From contig NC_088319.1 of assembly GCF_910592395.1 (NCBI RefSeq), positions 11,902,001 through 11,966,000 on the forward strand: 64,000 bases of DNA, in the 5' to 3' direction. Under the pieces are notes generated by a model, which was not told where the DNA came from, searched no databases, and saw only the letters and a program-made list of their open reading frames with translations. The DNA comes from Lineus longissimus (Eukaryota > Nemertea > Pilidiophora > Heteronemertea > Lineidae). Positions 25,933 through 37,450 of the stretch are shown piece by piece. Position 1 is the stretch's first letter, and the number at the start of each line of letters is the position of its first letter. The position numbers were made by a program, and so were the translations under genes.

Positions 25933-26587
25933 CGGATATGACGTCGATAAATTATTTCCCTTTGGACTGGTGTCACTTCGATGAAACCAATTATCTGCGA
26001 AGAATTTCTAGGAAATGAATCAGAAATTAGTACAATGTAATCACCACTGTAGGGAATTCGAACGCCGGACCAGTTGATGAGGATGAGGATGATACCAGAG
26101 AATTTGTTTAAGATCATCACACTGGCGAAAATAAGCGGCATATGTAACATCACGGATCTATTATACAAAAGTACTGTATAAGATTGTACAAAGTCCAAAA
26201 ATCAATATTTCACTCTTGCTTGGCTTTTCATCTCGGCTATTGAGACAAGAAATGAATTATACACTTCGCTGAGGGACAAGTTCAACCCCACTAGTAATTA
26301 TCGTGGACACAACACATTATCGCAAGGGCGCCCAACACAACGTCGACGTATCATCAATGGGGCTGCAATCACAATCGGTCGATAAGCTCACTGTCGCGCT
26401 ATCACAAGGACAAAGGAACAATCTATATGGTGTCCTCGCAATTATTTACTCTCTCCTTAAGTAAGGCAGACACAATATGACGACCGCAAGGACATCATGT
26501 AATCGAGATGGAGGCGTCGTATCAAAAGCCATCATTCAATTTGAGATCATGCGCTATAACGACAATAGAACAAGCTATGGCACGTCC

Positions 26588-27739
26588 TATGGCATGATAT
26601 ATGTTGCAATATTCAATAAAAATATTTTTCATGCAATATTGAGTTTTGTTCATTCATCGTTTCATTTTTGATGCAATGTTACACTTTATGCAATGTTAAA
26701 ATTTCCATTCAATGTGTGTTTATATTTGATGCAATGTTTACTCGATAATTGTTCATTCAATGTTTCATATTTGATCCAATGTTTCACTTTTTTCATTCAA
26801 TGTTCAAATTTTCATTTGATAATTGCCCGGATAATTGTTCATTCATCGTTTTATTTTTGATGCAATGTTACTTTTTTCATGTAGCCTAATGTTCAAATTT
26901 TCATTCGATAAAAATGCATTCAAAGTTTCATATTTGATGCAATGTTTTCAATTTTCTTCATGCAATTACAATTAAATTTTCATGCAATATTTGGCAATTA
27001 TTCATTCAATGTTGGCGCAACCTTTTTCTTTCAATAATTTGTGAAAATCTGGCATCACAAAAACGTCATTGCTCTTCAACAAGGGCAGCCGCACCGCGCA
27101 TCGGTGCCATCAACATTTCGGCTGACCCTTACAAACATCTCTTCCTGTCACGACAATCACAATTGTATGGTTTGGTCTCATTCATACCGCCATTGACAGC
27201 ATGTACACAACAATGGAGCTTTTGGTACGTCTGTCTTATTCCCCGTCACGAGATTAGCCAATCAGCCTCCGCGTTTCTAATATTACCCACAATGCAGTTT
27301 TCGCATAAATATTTTCGCAAAATATTGAATGAAATGGTTTCCGCAAACATTGAATGAATAATTGCCAAATATTACATGATCATTTTATGAAATTTAGAAA
27401 TCGTTATTGCATAAAAAAGTGAAACATTGAATCGAATACGAAACTTTGAATGATCAATTATCAGGGCAACTATCGAATGACAATTTGAACATTATTGCAT
27501 GAAAAAAAAGTGAATTATTGCATAAAATACGAAATATTGAATGAACAATTATCGAGTAAACATTGCATAAAGAAATGTAACATTGCATCAAATATAAACA
27601 CACATGACACATTGAATGGAAATTTCAACATTGCATAAAAAAGTGTAACATTGCATCAAAAATGAAACGATGAATGAACAAAAATCAATATTGCATGAAA
27701 TATATTTTTATTGAATATTGCAACATATATCATGCCATA
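26588..27739. mobile_element. Second foldback element, AT-rich arms built of CATTCAATGTT-type units
   Basis: The arms, about 26588-27022 and 27336-27739, are reverse complements with a few differences. They begin TATGGCATGATATATG and end ACATATATCATGCCATA. Inside each arm the motifs TTCATTCAATGTTTC and TTTGATGCAATGTT recur many times. A spacer of about 310 bases (27023-27335), higher in GC, carries no gene. ACGTCC directly flanks both tips (26582-26587 and 27740-27745), probably a target-site duplication. Its sub-repeat sequence is unrelated to the 21088 element. Confidence 0.85.
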
Positions 27740-27740
27740 A

Positions 27741-28074
27741 CGTCCTTGCAAAGCCCACACGACTTTTTACGCCCAGGTTGATATTTGACCGTGGGATTCG
27801 CTTTACTCATCCAGCGCATATGACAGTAAATGCTTGGTGATGTGTTATCCTGTTGTTGTTGGAATCGAATCCAAGCAAACCGATATGTATATAACACGAG
27901 TTGTGTCGATGGGTTGTTTCGAGGTAGGAAATTTATTGGCCCCAACAAGTAATTTAGACATAAAACACAGCAAAAGGCGTCAGCCACAATAGCAACGCAA
28001 CATTGATCTGGGTCTACGCCAATATAACAAAACATCGATAGACAATTCTATAAAGTCCTTGCAAAGCCCCACAG
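27741..28074. repeat. Direct repeat GTCCTTGCAAAGCCC
   Basis: GTCCTTGCAAAGCCCACACG follows the foldback element at 27742, and GTCCTTGCAAAGCCCCACAG occurs at about 28052. They are 310 bases apart in the same orientation. Confidence 0.6.
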
Positions 28075-28256
28075 GACCGTTGACGTAAGTGTGGTTTATA
28101 TTGAATTTATATGAAATGATGACCGCAAATGCCATGGGATTAACTTCAATAAATTAATATAGACATGACCATCATTGCAGAGGAACATTGGAACGGAACA
28201 CTGGAGTTATACTTAATCGCGAGGCACCCTTGAGAATTATTCTATCAAGGTGGTGC

Positions 28257-28485
28257 TTAAGCGTCGCGCAAACGAACGATTTTAATCGCTGCGACCGACG
28301 ATTCTAATCGCTGTTAGTGCCACAAATTGATCGCTCGTTTGTGGGTAAAAGCTGTCCCTAGGTTTGATATTGATTGCCGGTCGCTGCGTCATCACCGATT
28401 TTTATCGCAGGTCTTACGATTACCATCACACATATCGATTTGTGTCGCGTGCACAACAACGATCGCAGGTGGCGCAGCGACTTAA
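28257..28485. mobile_element. TTAA-flanked short element, piggyBac-type
   Basis: TTAA (28257-28260) is followed by GCGTCGCGC. At the other end GCGCAGCGAC is followed by TTAA (28482-28485), so the tips are imperfect inverted repeats between TTAA sites. The body repeats TCGCTG/AATCGC-type words. At 229 bases it is far too short to encode a transposase. Confidence 0.5.
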
Positions 28486-28808
28486 ACGTTGGTGTGTGGG
28501 GTGCATTTGATTAACTATAGTGCTCAAGTGTTGAAGGACGAAGTAGAATGATATTGGAAGAGTGCTTGATGTTTTAAAACAAGGAAAGTACAAAGTTGTG
28601 TTTAAGAGTTTTGTGTTTCATTGCCGGAGTCATCAACCAAACTCAACAAGAGATTACTTGATCAGAGTAATCATTAGTCTTGCCGTTTACTTGGGCAGCG
28701 GGCTTTGTAAACCGGAGTCGACGAATATAGGCTCGGTCGCCGCAGTTCCGATTTATACCACATGTGCTTTCAAGAGTCCCTGGTCCGAGACGCGGAAGTC
28801 TCTTGGCA

Positions 28809-29684
28809 GTCATCTTGACTCCACTGACTCAACTAAAGAACATTGGAGAGTGTTTGGTGAGCGAAGAGAGTGATGCTGCTATTTTTAGCCGGGGATGGTT
28901 ACTTGTAGGATAAATATTGGATAAATACAGGAGGCCTAACTGTTCATGTACTGGTCTCATAATGACATTTCAGTAACCTGACCAGCAAAAGTGGTAGCAT
29001 TTAACCTTTGCAGAATTTCTCAAATGGTATAATAGTACATTGTATCATCTGATGCTGACGACCGATTTCTAATGGCAAAGGTTAATATCCTGCGATGGTG
29101 AACCATTCATCCTTATTAGCAGAACCTAATAATTAGCAAATAGCATTCCGCGAAGTTACTATTTATAGCTCACAAGGTCATTTGCATAAGATATTGATGA
29201 CGTTTTAGTCACGTGACAGTCGGACATCGACATTTATTTCTACGCAGTCATCTTGACTCCACTGACTCCACTAAAGTACATTGGAGAGTGTTTGGTGAGC
29301 GAAGAGAGTGATGCTGCTATTTTTAGCCGGGGATGGTTACTTGTAGGATAAATCTTGGATAAATACAAGTGGCCTAACAGGTCATGTACTGGTCTCATAA
29401 TGACATTTCAGTAACCTGACCAGCAAAAGTGGTAGCATTTAACCTTTGCAGAATTTCTCAAATGGTATAATAGTACATTGTATCATCTGATGCTGACGAC
29501 CGATTTCTAATGGCAAAGGTTAATATCCTGCGATGGTGAACCATTCATCCTTATTAGCAGAACCTAATAATTAGCAAATAGCATTCCGCGAAGTTACTAT
29601 TTATAGCTCACAAGGTCATTTGCATAAGATATTGATGACGTTTTAGTCACGTGACAGTCGGACATCGACATTTATTTCTACGCA
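28809..29684. repeat. 438-bp tandem duplication, two units
   Basis: The units are 28809-29246 and 29247-29684 and are nearly identical. They differ at a few bases, for example ATATTGG/ATCTTGG and ACAGGAGGCC/ACAAGTGGCC. The right edge of each unit falls inside the 369-bp MITE at TTTCTACGCA, and the sequence before unit 1 (TTGGCAGTCATC) shares GCAGTCATC with the internal junction. The duplication is therefore younger than the MITE insertion. Confidence 0.9.
29140..29246 (+). mobile_element. 369-bp MITE, 3'-truncated copy inside a tandem duplication
   Basis: The first 107 bases of the MITE, from ATAGCATTCCGCGAAG to TTTCTACGCA. It then breaks off exactly where the second unit of the 438-bp tandem duplication starts. 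Confidence 0.85.
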
Positions 29685-29945
29685 TTTGAGCTTATTTCAA
29701 AGTCAATTATCTTTGACCCTGCATTGTTTTAGCATGAATGATACCATAGAGTCAGAGAAAGAAATATTCAGAACAATTATGTAGTATTTCCAACACTCGG
29801 ACATGTGCCAGATTGAATCTAACTGCCCTAGTTAGAAAGCCTGAATCCATTACGAAACCGCATGTTTGTCCGACATTGCCTGTAATTCAGCGATGGGAAA
29901 ATAGAGGGCAGCAGCTGCAGTGACGTCATCTTCGCGGAGTGCTAT
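29578..29945 (+). mobile_element. 369-bp MITE, copy in the second duplication unit
   Basis: A full-length copy, 368 bases. GTCACGTGAC lies at 29646-29655 and an intact CRE (TGACGTCA) at 29921-29928. The right tip has one change (GGAGTGCTAT). Confidence 0.87.
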
Positions 29946-30173
29946 TGAAACAGCAGAACACCAAAGTGGCCGAGTAAAGCAGCAGCACCAGCTGTTTTTT
30001 AGTCACAGACAACACCGCGTTTCAATGAAACCAAATAAGCATTATTGATCGCGAAGACAGGGTTATTTAGCTAGTTCTTGCGAACAAATATTACGTATGT
30101 TCGGTGTTCGGTATCTTTAAACATGTTCATCACATACATTATCCCCTTTAAAGGGGGTCCATAGGAAAGAGCA

Positions 30174-30187
30174 GGGGGGGGGGGGGG
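30174..30187. repeat. Poly-G tract, 14 bases
   Basis: An uninterrupted run of G just upstream of the 30251 element. Confidence 0.9.
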
Positions 30188-30250
30188 TAAATTGGCCATC
30201 TTAAGGTGACTTATATGCGCAGTAACGGCACCTGGTCATGTTAGATTCGT

Positions 30251-31240
30251 CTTATTATAAACCGCCAGATGAGAAATCGCGAAATCGCGAGATGAATACT
30301 AATTATTTTCTGCCACAAGATTTTCTACTTCCCTGGACAATGACAATCAATCACCATTTCTGATGCTGCTGTCCACTTCTCCACTCAATGATACTAGGGC
30401 CTTAAGACAATACAAAGGCTACATGCAACTGCATGTTCATCTTGACCAAGATTTTTGCAATTTATCAAGATATACTGTGAGTATAATACCACAAGGTTCA
30501 GAATGCTGCGCGTATCAAGATTATTTTCCCGTTACGCCTGGCGGCACAGGTCACCATACACTTGATTGACCGATATTCTAAAAGGCCTTAGTCACAATAT
30601 ATCATTGTTTCTAATACAAAATACATTACGCCTCGTTTTGATCGGAGCGGTCTTGGTATCGTAACCAATGACCGCCTGGGTAGGTATACTATTTATAGCT
30701 CACAAGGTCATTTGCACAAGATATTGATGACGTTTTAGTCACGTGACAGTCGGACATCGACACTTATTTCTACGCATTTGAGTTTATTTCAAAGTCAATT
30801 ATCTTTGACCCTGCATTGTTTTTAGCATGAATGATACCATAGAGTCAGAGAAAGAAATATTCAGAACAATTATGTAGTATTTCCAACACTCGGACATGTG
30901 CCAGATTGAATCTAACTGCCCTAGTTAGAAAGCCTGAATCCATTACGAAACCGCATGTTTGTCCGACATTGCCTGTAATTCAGCGATGGGGAAATAGAGG
31001 GCAGCAGCTGCAGTGACGTCATCTTCGCGGAATGCTATTAGGTTAAATTCCACACATCGCACAGCGGAGTCTATTTCAATGGGCCAATCAAAACAAGGAT
31101 AGCTCCCTACTACATCCTCGGTCTCATGATTGTTCGCCTTTTCAGATTCCATATTTGCAATACATCATGTGGCGCATGGTACTCTCACCGAGGTTGGCAT
31201 CTGGCGATTTCACATTCCGCATCTCGCGGTTTATAATAAG
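30251..31240. mobile_element. Outer inverted-repeat pair enclosing a MITE copy
   Basis: At 30251, CTTATTATAAACCGC leads into AGATGAGAAATCGC. At 31203-31240 the reverse complement of a similar block occurs (GCGATTTCACATTCCG, then GCGGTTTATAATAAG). The arms are about 40 bases and imperfect. Between them lie a MITE copy and AT-rich DNA. An old element of about 1 kb is the simplest reading, but no target duplication was found. Confidence 0.45.
30687..31038 (+). mobile_element. 369-bp MITE, copy lacking its left tip
   Basis: Homology begins at TACTATTTATAGCTC, so about 17 bases of the left inverted repeat are missing. The right tip (CGCGGAATGCTAT) is intact. GTCACGTGAC lies at 30738-30747 and TGACGTCA at 31014-31021. 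It sits inside a larger inverted-repeat element. Confidence 0.85.
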
Positions 31241-31244
31241 CCGT

Positions 31245-34200
31245 TAGTTTCAGCACTAAGTATATTCCTAGTGCAAGCGTGAATAGATTGAGGTCCTGTG
31301 AGATGGGAGAGACTCCTATTGGCGACTTGGTGTATCTTTATCTTGCCTTCCTAGCTTCTCCCTATAGCTATCATTCACCTTTCCTTTGAATAGTCGAAAC
31401 GATACAAATCATCAGTATTACTATGACACTACGATCCTGCATTCAACGACATTACCTTATTATCGACCAACACTTTTCCAACCCTTATCGTTCATCTGAA
31501 TGAAAGTCGATATTGCTAAATGAATTAATCAAATAAACCAGCTGCATGGTAAACGACTGTTTCATGTTAACATTGTCAATCAACTGATAATATTCGTTCA
31601 AATGGCGCGTGTTAAAAGTATATACACCCTGAGAACTGTCATAAATGTTGAGCCAAATTCCCTGTAGGACTGAATTAAGCAAGGTGATGTTCAGACTCAA
31701 ATCATACTAATTTGCCAAGATACTAAAATATTGAGTCCATTACAAGTTCTAAATAATTCATAGGTGGTGACAGGTTCGTTTAATAGCCGCCAGTACACAT
31801 TTATCTTCACTGTCACCAAAAGCTGATTGGTCGTACAGCTTGCAGCGATTTCAGTAAAGAGTGTTTTCACGGTCAGTCAAGTTTGAGGGCAGAATGTGAA
31901 GGCTTACTGGACTTTGCGCAATATTTCGCCAAAAAAGTATTCGGTCCCTAGGTGACTTTTCCTATTCATTATACACAACCTGTCCATCCTAGATCGTAGT
32001 TACACGGGGAGTAATCGTTGTAAAATTAGGCCAAACGCAAAGACAGTTAACCCGGGTACCACTATGTTTACGATGCGAACAAGCCGTGTAAGTCATTATC
32101 AGCATTTTTTTCATTGAACATTTGCGGGTACAGCGTCACAGGGAGCAGCATTGAACGGTAAACAGGTTCACATCATATTCAGACAACGGCTTGTAACGGC
32201 CATACAGGAAACGATTCGTATCAAAAACCGACGGTCACAACTATTCGCTTGCTGAGAATATACATTACGCGCATAGATTACATTCAGACATTTGAGCTTC
32301 CAAGCTTTGAGAAATAACAGTTCATGTGCGAATTTGGCATGTAATTTTGGTAATTTACGTGAGTACATTTTCAACCCCGAAAAGTGTGAAGTGAAGTTAT
32401 GCTTTTATTTAGTAAAAATCGGTAGGCATGTTCAAGAAGACATGTGTCTCAGCTGCCTGGGTGGGTATGGGTCATCACTCAAAAGTCGTTCTCTGCAATG
32501 CATGCAAGCACTGCGTGTGTGTTTGATTTGTGTATACAATGTACGTTACCCTCTCTACTTCAAATGAATGAACCTCATAAGGGTTTGATTAATTAATTGT
32601 TTGTCGTACCTTCTTTGATCGAGGTCCGAACCAATTTTCAGGCTAGAGATCACCAACTTATGAAGCACTGCCCGGGGTAAAACATAATGGTCGCTCCCCC
32701 ATTTCGCTCGTTTCGTTTCGTTGCGCAAAGTCCAGTAAGCCGAATGTGAATGGTATGATGTCATGGTCTTTTGTGATTGCGTTCTTTTTTCTGTTCATCC
32801 AGCATGGCTGAACAAAATTTCTTCTACAAGTATATTGCTCTCCTAAAAAGAAACTTCCTGAAAAAATCGACCTAATGAAAAATATGTGAATAAAAAATGA
32901 CGCAACAATCCATGGCTCTGCAGACCCTACATGTATATATCTCCGTATTATCTTGCAAATAAAGTCTTTATGGAGAAAAAACCGGTCATATCGAAGTCAT
33001 ATTGCTGCGGAAGAACCTCTTGGGGATATCTGATAGCCCAGACTGGCCGCAATAAAGCCGATAGCTGGGCTACTCCGGTCATCGCGCTTTTTGCCACAGG
33101 CAGCCTGCATGTTGGTCACTCGGTTTTATACAGATGTCATATATTATTAGCAGCGACTTTTGTGGCCAGATATCAATATCAAATGCGATGAAAGTCAATT
33201 CGGTTATTTCTAAATGAGGTTTGTTTTTTATATGGCTGTGCATGGCTGAAGAATAAGGATCAGCATGGTTATCGTGTGGAATGTGGCATCGATAGGGTTT
33301 TAACATCGATCAACGCAAGTAATGCGTTTTTACAGAATGAAAAACTCAATGCCAATTAGTGATTGCACAAGCCTGCGCGATGAAATGTGGCATCGGTAGG
33401 GTTTTTAACATCCATCAAAAAAGTATACATGTATGTAGAACGTATATTTACAGAACTAGTACGTATTTATGAATATGGTTGAGAAAATTGAATTTCAAAT
33501 TTCAAATTTTAAATTTCAAAAGGATGAACGTTGTCTTTAAAGCACACTGTCTAATTATCGTCGATTGCCATTAGACCGGAGGCAAATTTCACAAGTGATA
33601 TGATCGAGAACCATCACAGCGAACGGCGAGTCCAATAATATTTTCACATCAGCCACTGACAATTTCCGCCTTTCACTCGCCTTGGGTTGGTTTTGGATTC
33701 GCTCGGGGTTGTTTATTTCACCGGAGAGCGTGAGATTGATAGCTTTCATTATTGAAGGCGGCAGCCTGAAGGTGCGAGTGTGCTGTTAGACTCAGATAGA
33801 ATTCACAGGGAAACAACAGTAATTTCCTTAATAGCTACTTTGAAATGATTTTTCTCAATATTTTGTGTGATGTGTTTTTATCTTCACTTAAGGCAGGGTT
33901 TCGTTTGCGTGTCACTCGTAACGTATCGCTTTCAGAACGACCAGGCAATTTCCAAAGTGTGGCCTACGAAAAATTCACGACGTCATCTCATTTCTCATTT
34001 TCCGACCCACTCCACTCTTAAAATTTATAAGTAAAATAAATCTTGTAATTCCTATTGCACCAACTATGTGATGAGTAAAAAAGTTGCGAATTCATATGCC
34101 ATTAATTAGTTGTTCTAGCTAAAAAAAAGTATTAAAAACCCACTAAAATGGTTAAGAATTACTATTTCGATACTGCAGTTAAAACAACTAATTTCATGGT

Positions 34201-34779
34201 CGCTGCAATTGGAACTACCAGTACGAGAGTAGTATGAAATTACGACAAAAACGTATCAATTTGAAGAGCGTCGTCCACACAGCGGAAAGTCACAATCCCA
34301 CGCCGAGGAAGGACATGCATAGCTTTTTTGTCAATCGACTCATTTTCTTATTGCAACAAATCACAGTCAATCGAATAATATGATTACGGCGCTTTCGAAA
34401 GCAATATCCGCCTTCCAATTTAGCCGACAGCCGCATGTTGTTGTTTTTCGAAGACCAATCAGATGCAATGGGGGCTTTTTCTGCTCGTGGCCAACAGAGA
34501 TACCGAGGGATCGTCGTTCTGGCATTTGTTTCGTTTCTTGTGTGTATTTTTTGCTTATGTTATTTGATTTACAGACACTGCCTACACTGCCTACACTTTT
34601 TGCCTTTATTGTTGGAATTATTACCTAAAAAGTGGGAATCATGATCCAACAAGCATTGAAGGCAAAGCTAGAACTGTAAGTTCATTTTCGTATCATCATA
34701 TCACTACCGGCTTTGTCACGGGAACCCTATTGGATTTTTCCGGAGGTATGGAGTCCACAAAAGGCTACTGTCAACTTAC
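31245..34779. other. Intergenic, no gene seen
   Basis: Only the small duplication at 33245 and an AATTTCAAATTTC-type AT-rich patch near 33490 are visible. Confidence 0.55.
33245..33415. repeat. Short diverged duplication
   Basis: GAATGTGGCATCGATAGGG followed by TTTTAACATCGATCAA near 33280 is repeated near 33382 as AAATGTGGCATCGGTAGGG followed by TTTTAACATCCATCAA. Confidence 0.7.
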
Positions 34780-34985
34780 TTGCCTTGGCGTAAACACTCG
34801 GGTACAAGGGATTACGGCTTCTCGTCCCATCCGACAGACTCTCGAGTATTACGTTGTGAAGAGCCAGGAATTGTAGTTCCTTAAAAGCCACGCCGGGACA
34901 TCCAGGACTACAATCCTCGGTCTCCTCGGAATCGAACCCGGACCGTATAGCGTGGTAGCCAGCAGTGTTCCTGCAACGAGGATTC
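34780..34985 (-). mobile_element. tRNA-derived SINE
   Basis: Read on the minus strand, the segment starts with a tRNA-like part: a run GAACACTGCTGGCTACCACG followed by GGTTCGATTCC, a full Pol III B box at 34928-34938. After it comes a body with GGATGGGACGAGAAGCCG and then CCTTGTACCCGAG, a style of 3' half shared by many invertebrate SINEs and LINE tails. The A box is degenerate and the 5' end is unclear, so the limits are approximate. It is too diverged to be a functional tRNA. Confidence 0.6.
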
Positions 34986-36330
34986 TATTCCGAAGTGTTT
35001 TGCAGGAGCTGTGTGTTATCCCATTTTACTTCCTCCCGCTACTTCACGTGAACTTTAAGAAATTTGATGCATTAAGTCAGACGCCCATTTAGATGCGCTC
35101 GTGAATTATACGCAATAGCTCTTACAATAGTAGATCCCGAAAGTGCCATTCACTCTCTACCCGAAAGTACTAATCGTGCGTTAACATCCAATTTATTAGT
35201 GCAATTCAGTTAGTTTTGGCAAAACGCCTTATCCTAGTCCCGGAGCGCTCGTTTCTTTTTGCGAGAATGCCAACGAATGCGGCCATCAGTCATTGTAGGC
35301 AACTCACGGCATTTGAGAATAAACACACGTTCACCTTTATATTGTGGCATTAAGGTTTAGGTCAGGAATGCATTCAGCATGGCCAGGGTCATTTCTGTAG
35401 CACAGTTGCCGTTTAAGGGGCGAAGTAGTGCGCTTGGTAGCTGGTTTGAAGAATCGCGGTTGAAAGAGTGCGATTTCTCGGGCACGCGATGCGCCAGCCG
35501 GCGTGTTCATGTAACCTTCCTGCCCTTAGGGAATCCTTTACCACCAATAATCAATTAATACCAGATTTCATGGAGAAGTCTTGTTTAGCATGTTTAGAGT
35601 CAAGTGCAGAATGGTCAGTGGGCGTGGAAATGGCATCCGGCAAAAATGTTGGGGAGATTGCAGTACCTGAATTGTATGTTGAACACATTTGCGTGACGAT
35701 GTCCATACTATCAACACCGATGACCTCGCCCAAAACAGTCTCATTCAACAATGCTCTGCAAGGGATGAAATTACGTCCTCTTATTGGGGGAACCGCTTTT
35801 TTCCAGTACAGTGCCCCTGCGGATTTAAATGTATAGGGGCCAGATTGGACGCTGCGACCCCTATTCCGCATGCTGCACGCAACCTGTATCAAAATCAGCA
35901 TTCCATCGATAATCGTATGATTAGCCTGGGTGTGTAATTATTGATCTTGTTTGAACAATTATCTCTTATATGTCATCGACGTACATCGTTCAATTTTATC
36001 AATAATTTGCATGATTTAACACGTAAGTGGACTATATTGACATAGAATTGGTGAAATATCACCCCATGCTGCATCACTCGTGACAAGAAACATTTTTAGG
36101 GGGTGGGTGTAGGGGCCTATATTCGTGTAGGGTGAAAAACCCTGAAAAAATCAGGAGCTGAAAAACCCGTTATTAGTGTAGCGTGCGGGATACAATCCTG
36201 AAAACAAAAATCAACGGCCTTTCTCTCAAAAACTACATGTAGCCACATACTGTAATGAATTCATATAAATTTTATCATGACATCTCATGTTTCGTTGGCC
36301 ACAACCTTACACCAGGGAATTCGCATGGTT

Positions 36331-36595
36331 CACAATTAATACAATAAGGCCGCCGAGGGTCGGAAGCATTCCCTCGAATCGCGTGCGCTGGCTAACCTTT
36401 GAACTGTCGTGTATTATCGATGAAGGACATGCAATCTTAATAACATCACACCCGCATCACAATTGATACAATAATAACCAAGTCTACCAAGGGTCGGAAG
36501 CATTCTCTCAGATCGCGTGAGCTTGCTAACTTTGAACTGGCATGTCTTATTGATGAATAACGTGCAATATTAACAGCAACAAGGGTCGCATCACC
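36331..36595. repeat. Diverged tandem duplication, about 127 bp
   Basis: CACAATTAATACAATAA ... AGGGTCGGAAGCATTCCCTC occurs at 36331 and again from 36459 as CACAATTGATACAATAA ... AGGGTCGGAAGCATTCTCTC. The later blocks (GATCGCGTG, TTTGAACTG) are also shared. Confidence 0.8.
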
Positions 36596-37333
36596 CTCAT
36601 CAGTAAGATTATTGTACAGCGTACAGACGACTTCTATCGGCAAAGCTGCGGGAGGAGGGAGCAGAAGTCACCCAAATAAACCTATTTTCGACCAGGCTTT
36701 TGGCCGAAAACAGCCATTCTGCCCCCCCCCTCCCACCTCCAAAAAGCTAGCTACACCCCGACATCAAATTATTTGGAGAACGTGGTTTTACGACATGTAT
36801 GAGTGAGCAAGGCAGACGTACTTACTTAACATCCGCAATAGCATCATCGGCGGAGTCCTGTGTGAAACTGAACATTGACCGAAGCAAGTCGAGCAACTAC
36901 TGTTCGCTGCATGCTGAAGAGTTTTGAGACAATCGCGTAAGAATTGTTTGTTCAACAAAAACAACACTCCGGAAAGATTGCCGATTTAAAAGAATGATCC
37001 AAGATTTACGTCACTTTAAATGGATACAGGACAAGCAGATCGGATCTTTTAAATGCAAGAAATGGGTGAATTGATGCAACTTTCGCATAAAGGTGATAAA
37101 AAATCGATGGTAATCGATGTGTTTCGTTGGATTAAAAGGGATCACAGAATGACTAGAATGCCAAATGCAAATGAGAACGAACTGACATGACTGAGCACTC
37201 TCGTAAAACATCCAAACGACCTTTTAAGGCTTTGCTCGTTAACAACAGCTAGCATCTATTAGGTGATGATGTTTCCCTACACCTCCGCGATACGTTCATC
37301 TGTCGTGCGAAGTCATTCGCCATCTTGGAAGTT

Positions 37334-37450
37334 CACTCTTAAGAATAAAGGTGTTTGAGCTTTAAAAAAAAGGGTTTTCCGCCAACACTAATACGCACCC
37401 CGTGGAGGTTTTTCAGTGAAATGGAAAACCCTTTTCGATTTTTCACATAC
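37334..37450 (+). repeat. CACTCTTAGAAATAAAAG-type repeat, copy 2
   Basis: CACTCTTAAGAATAAAGG, then GGGTTTTCCGCCAACAC and ACGCACCCCGTGGAGG, in the same order as the 18206 copy. Confidence 0.55.

Noticed and set aside
26040-26075. B-box-like GGCGTTCGAATTCC on the minus strand
   Set aside because: No A box, no tRNA fold and no SINE body nearby; too short to call.
35468-35901. Overlapping 122-codon plus and 116-codon minus frames
   Set aside because: Both strands are open over the same DNA and neither shows a motif, so I cannot choose one or call a gene.
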